21,587 nucleotides of DNA from a virus: IMG/VR virus record IMGVR_UViG_3300032278_000135, positions 1 through 21,587 of that record. One strand, 5' to 3'. How positions within the stretch are numbered: position 1 is the stretch's first letter; every line of letters starts with the position of its first letter. Shown here piece by piece: positions 18,382 to 21,587 of the stretch. A program made the translations under genes and the position numbers. Below the pieces are notes generated by a model that was not told the origin of the DNA, did no database searches, and saw only the letters and a list, made by a program, of their open reading frames with translations.

Positions 18382-20450
18382 GCCCCATAGAGAAGACTCC
18401 AATAGTTGTTGGCGACCCTCCTGAATATTGGGCCAGCGAAAAAGATCCTGATAAGTTGGCAGAGCACGCCCGAGACAGGGTTGATGATTTCATCGAGACG
18501 ATGAAAAAGGCCAGGTTTTGGAGCAATGCGTCCAGGAACTGGAATTATTATCATGGCCTGTTTACCGGTAAGGGCTTAAGTGCCTCCGATGCCGCTATAG
18601 AGGTTATGGGCCGAGATGGCCAGTTACGCCAAATCTCACTTAATCACTTCCATGAGCTTATTGGCCACATGCTCAATTTGGTCACCCAGAACAGACCGGC
18701 GTTCGAGACTGAAGCGACCAGGACTGACCATGACGCCCTGAAAAGCGCAGAGCTTGGCGATGCCATAGTCAACGATTACCTCAAAGACAAGGGCCTCGAA
18801 AAGCGGTTCAAGAGAGCAGTTGAACACGCTTTAGTTATGCAGATGGGGTTCATATATGCGCCATGGGACTGGAACGTAGGCAAGACGATTGCCATAGACC
18901 AAAATGCAGATGGAGAGCCCAGGCCGTTAAAAGATGGCGACTTTGTCTTCTCGAACCCGTCCATATTTGATGTTTATTGGGACTATACCTGCAATGACTG
19001 GGAAAAGCTTCAGTGGGTCATCATTAGAAGCTATGCGAACAAGTTCGACTTGGCCGCCAGGGCTTCAACGGAGGAGGAGCGCGAGGAAATCCTTAATCTG
19101 GACGAATACGACGTTAAGGAAGAGGACGACGGAAGTCCCCAGAAAGCCGCCGTTAACTATTTCGGCATGGAGGGTGAGTATAGCGATCTTGTCCCCATAT
19201 GGGAGGTTTACCACCTTGACTGCGACGCCATGCCTGGCGGGCTTCACTGCACATTCACAAGCGACGACAAGATTATCGGCCCTGTCGGAGAGATGCCGTA
19301 CAAGCGTCTGCCGTTATTCAGGATAACCCCTGAGGAGTTTCTGTTGACGAGCTTCGGATACTCTCGCGCTAATGACCTCCAGGCCCCGCAGGAAGCTCTC
19401 AACCAAGAGATGAGTACGATCCTCACCAACCATAGCGCCGCTGGCGTCCAAGCCATATGGGTGCCGACTGGGTGTGAGCTGGATGAGCATATGGTGGGAG
19501 AGGGAGTATTGATTGTCGAGGGTGGCCAGATTCCTCCTCAGGGGATCAATTTTGCCAAGACGCCTAAGGAGTTCTTTAACTTCAGGGATGTCTTGTCGCA
19601 GTCCATGGAGCAGCTTAGCGGGGTGAACAGTGTGGCCAGGGGCCAGCCGGAGGCCAGCCTAAGGACTGGAGAGGCCCTAAAGGTCCTCGATTCCAAGGCG
19701 GTTCAGGCTGGAACTTCTTTGCTGCAAAGCTATTATGACTCGATAGAAGAAGTAGGGACCTTCCTACTTAGGCACCTGCCGGTGTTTATGAACGGCCAAG
19801 ATGAACGGGTCGTCAGGATGGTGGGCAGAAATAATCGAGCATACGCCCGAACATTCCAGAAACAAAGCTTAGAGGGTATATCAAATGTTCGAGTCCAAGC
19901 TGGGAATGCTCTTTCTAAAACTGTGTCTGGACGTTTGGCTATTGCTGATAAGCTGCTGGAGCATGGGTTTATAAGAACCCAGGAGCAGTATTTGACAGTC
20001 CTAAACAGTGGCCAGCTCAAGCCCCTGGTCGAATCAGACCAGTCAGAGCTTGACCTTATCAGAGACGAGAACGAGCGCCTTGATATAGGCCAGCCCGCCT
20101 ATGCTGACCCCACCGATAACCATGTTCTCCACATTAGGGAGCACAAGGCTATCATTAACAAGGTCGAGCGCCGGGAAGACCCGGCTATTGTGTCAGCTGT
20201 ATATGCCCATATACTGGAGCATGTTACGATGCTTGACCAGATCCCGATTTCGAGAATACAGATGGCCCTTGGCTATCAGGTTCCGTACCCGCCGTTCGCC
20301 ATGCAGGGGCCCGACGAGGCCACTGGGGGGCAAGGTGGAGGCGGAGCCGCACAAGGGCAAACCCCAGCCGTACCTGGTGAACCTGCTGCGCCAGGACAGA
20401 ACTTCGAACAACAGCAGAGCAACGCCTCTCCGGTACCCGAGGCACAATAG
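18378..20450 (+). CDS. Portal protein (690 aa)
   Basis: The portal forms the dodecameric ring at the head vertex through which DNA enters and leaves. It follows terL with an ATGA overlap. The length (690 aa) suits the large portals of podovirus-like (P22-type) phages. Family-like stretches include HMLNLVTQNRPAFETEATRT followed by the AVEHALVMQMGFIYAPWDWN region, GYSRANDLQAPQEALNQEMS in the stem/clip area, and SVARGQPEASLRTGEALKVL. The C-terminal 70 residues are Gly-, Pro- and Gln-rich (QGGGGAAQGQTPAVPG) and probably disordered. No frameshift is visible. Scaffold follows 11 bases later. Confidence 0.85.
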   Translation: MSPIEKTPIVVGDPPEYWASEKDPDKLAEHARDRVDDFIETMKKARFWSNASRNWNYYHGLFTGKGLSASDAAIEVMGRDGQLRQISLNHFHELIGHMLNLVTQNRPAFETEATRTDHDALKSAELGDAIVNDYLKDKGLEKRFKRAVEHALVMQMGFIYAPWDWNVGKTIAIDQNADGEPRPLKDGDFVFSNPSIFDVYWDYTCNDWEKLQWVIIRSYANKFDLAARASTEEEREEILNLDEYDVKEEDDGSPQKAAVNYFGMEGEYSDLVPIWEVYHLDCDAMPGGLHCTFTSDDKIIGPVGEMPYKRLPLFRITPEEFLLTSFGYSRANDLQAPQEALNQEMSTILTNHSAAGVQAIWVPTGCELDEHMVGEGVLIVEGGQIPPQGINFAKTPKEFFNFRDVLSQSMEQLSGVNSVARGQPEASLRTGEALKVLDSKAVQAGTSLLQSYYDSIEEVGTFLLRHLPVFMNGQDERVVRMVGRNNRAYARTFQKQSLEGISNVRVQAGNALSKTVSGRLAIADKLLEHGFIRTQEQYLTVLNSGQLKPLVESDQSELDLIRDENERLDIGQPAYADPTDNHVLHIREHKAIINKVERREDPAIVSAVYAHILEHVTMLDQIPISRIQMALGYQVPYPPFAMQGPDEATGGQGGGGAAQGQTPAVPGEPAAPGQNFEQQQSNASPVPEAQ

Positions 20451-20461
20451 AAGGAGTCGTC

Positions 20462-21535
20462 ATGACTGAGCCCGTAGAAGAAGATGTGAAAGCCCCATTG
20501 GATGAGCCAGATGAGGATGAGGTTAGAAGTGCCCGCACGCTGGATGATATATCGAGCATAGAGGACCTTGAGACCCTTAGGACGCCCGAAGCCCCCGAGA
20601 CGGTCACCGAAGCTGTCGATGAAGCAATTGAGGCGGACGAGGCAGAACCTGAAGTAGAGGAACCTTTAGTGCGTACTGCGGAGGAGTTCGCAGAGGAGGA
20701 GGCTATGGGTATGGGTGAGGACCCAGAATTCCATAGGGTCAAAATCAATGGCCAGGAGTATGACCTCACAACAGACGACTTGATTTCTGGTTATCAGCAG
20801 GCAGCCGCCTCTCAACAGAGGTTCCAGCAGGCCTCAGATGTAGAGAAGGCCGCCAAGACCGTCATCGACAATGTTCTGACCCCAGACAAAACGGTCGATA
20901 CTATGATTGATCTGTATGCCGACCAAATGGGGGGTGACAGGGGCAAGGCGGTCGAGCTTGTTGATGAGATTATTGGTAAGCGTGTACAGCACCTTATAGA
21001 CCTGGAAGAGATGTCGGACGAGGAGCGCCAGGTCGCTCAGATTACTGAGGAAAAGGAACGTATGGCGGTCGAGCTACAGCAGCACCAGGTGCACCAGCAG
21101 CAGCAGCAAAGGGTGCAGTACGAAGAATATCAAAATAATCAAGCAGTACCCTTGCTTGACAATGCTATAACAGCTTATAATTTGGACGTGGGCTCCCCCG
21201 AAGATAAAGAAGCGAGCCAGATGCTCGCAGAATATATTCGGCAAGGACACACGATTACGCAAGAACTGGCGAACCAAACGGTTGCGGACGTGGTCGGCAG
21301 GAGGCAGAACCTACTCCAGTCAACTTTGAGTGGAATGACTGCCCAGGACCTGGCGGCGGCTAATCCCGACCTCGCGGCTCAAGTTCAAGCGCGGACTGTG
21401 GAGGAAATAAAGGCTTCTCGAACTACCCAAGAAGCGGCGAGCCAAGGCTCTACCTCAAAGCGGCGTCGTAAAGCTAAGAAGACGACTACTGAGTACACGG
21501 ACTCAAACGAGTTCTTTAACGATACCGACTTTTAA
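20462..21535 (+). CDS. Scaffold-like protein of the head (357 aa)
   Basis: ATG 20462 has AAGGAG upstream. The protein has a strongly acidic N-terminus (residues 1-85); a short structured motif HRVKINGQEYDLTTDDLISG (91-110) followed by Gln-rich YQQAAASQQRFQQASDV; long helical segments; a Gln/His tract (about 200-218); and a basic C-terminus (SKRRRKAKK). The NGxEYxLTxDDLxxGYQ motif and this acidic-helical-basic layout are typical of phage scaffold proteins that sit between portal and capsid genes. Scaffolds shape the procapsid and leave before DNA fills it. An alternative is a head-maturation accessory; no protease motif is present. Confidence 0.8.
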   Translation: MTEPVEEDVKAPLDEPDEDEVRSARTLDDISSIEDLETLRTPEAPETVTEAVDEAIEADEAEPEVEEPLVRTAEEFAEEEAMGMGEDPEFHRVKINGQEYDLTTDDLISGYQQAAASQQRFQQASDVEKAAKTVIDNVLTPDKTVDTMIDLYADQMGGDRGKAVELVDEIIGKRVQHLIDLEEMSDEERQVAQITEEKERMAVELQQHQVHQQQQQRVQYEEYQNNQAVPLLDNAITAYNLDVGSPEDKEASQMLAEYIRQGHTITQELANQTVADVVGRRQNLLQSTLSGMTAQDLAAANPDLAAQVQARTVEEIKASRTTQEAASQGSTSKRRRKAKKTTTEYTDSNEFFNDTDF

Positions 21536-21539
21536 TAAC

Positions 21540-21563
21540 GACGCTTAGCCTCCTGGCGGCGTC
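21540..21563 (+). other. Short stem before the next gene
   Basis: GACGC (21540-21544) can pair with GCGTC (21559-21563), and GCC with GGC inside. No T tract follows, so this may be a leader hairpin rather than a terminator. Confidence 0.25.
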
Positions 21564-21578
21564 AGTGAGGTAATTATA

Positions 21579-21587
21579 ATGGCACAT
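21579..21587 (+). CDS. Start of next gene (probably major capsid protein)
   Basis: Only three codons (M-A-H) are inside the window. The position directly after scaffold, with a GTGAGG-like ribosome binding site at 21565-21570, is where the major capsid gene is expected. The identity rests on gene order alone. Confidence 0.4.

Overview
The window is a piece of a tailed double-stranded DNA phage (Caudoviricetes). The clearest evidence is the run of head genes at the right end: small terminase subunit, large terminase subunit (deviant Walker A, Walker B and nuclease acidic residues visible), a 690-residue portal, a scaffold-like protein, and the first codons of a gene where a major capsid protein is expected. 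Genes are short, tightly packed, often overlap by 1 to 17 bases, and are preceded by strong AGGAGG-type ribosome binding sites. I see no integrase, tail-sheath, tape-measure or tRNA gene. The portal-scaffold order and the large internal-virion-like proteins suggest a podovirus-like phage, but this is inference. The sequence does not show the host.

Layout. (1) Positions 1-188: the start of a leftward gene. (2) Positions 250-4506: a rightward array of twelve small genes of unknown function, split into short transcription units by intrinsic terminators and sigma70-like promoters (TTGACN, 17-18 bases, TATNNT-like). Several products carry Cys/His metal-binding patterns. This is the accessory or early region, where host-takeover or anti-defence genes would be expected. 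(3) Positions 4507-4871: a non-coding regulatory gap. (4) Positions 4872-8028: a rightward block with a ribbon-helix-helix regulator, a DUF1376-type replication protein, a possible helicase-loader-like protein, a small conserved phage protein, two related beta-sandwich-like proteins in tandem, and a very basic coiled-coil protein.

(5) Positions 14741-8032, leftward: a second long operon. In transcription order it holds a 72-residue protein, a tiny Lys-rich protein, a 668-residue low-complexity virion-like protein, a lysozyme (GH24-like), three further proteins (two large, with virion-like features), a RusA-type Holliday junction resolvase, a phage protein with a NILGAYVGEG motif, and a second DUF1376-like protein. 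Cell-wall penetration genes and recombination/replication genes thus share one transcript. (6) Positions 14742-15008: a divergent control region with a near-matching element in inverted orientation facing each operon. (7) Positions 15009-21587, rightward: four small proteins (one with a membrane anchor and coiled coil) and one short overlapping ORF, then the packaging and head genes.

The most interesting non-coding signals are: terminators fused to promoters, one with its -35 box forming the hairpin loop exactly; a shared 13-base leader after two promoters; a possible small structured RNA at about 1608-1750 with its own promoter and terminator; a cluster of related palindromes inside the DUF1376 replication gene (candidate origin); and the inverted element in the divergent gap. 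Function calls rest on motif recognition by eye; no database search was run.
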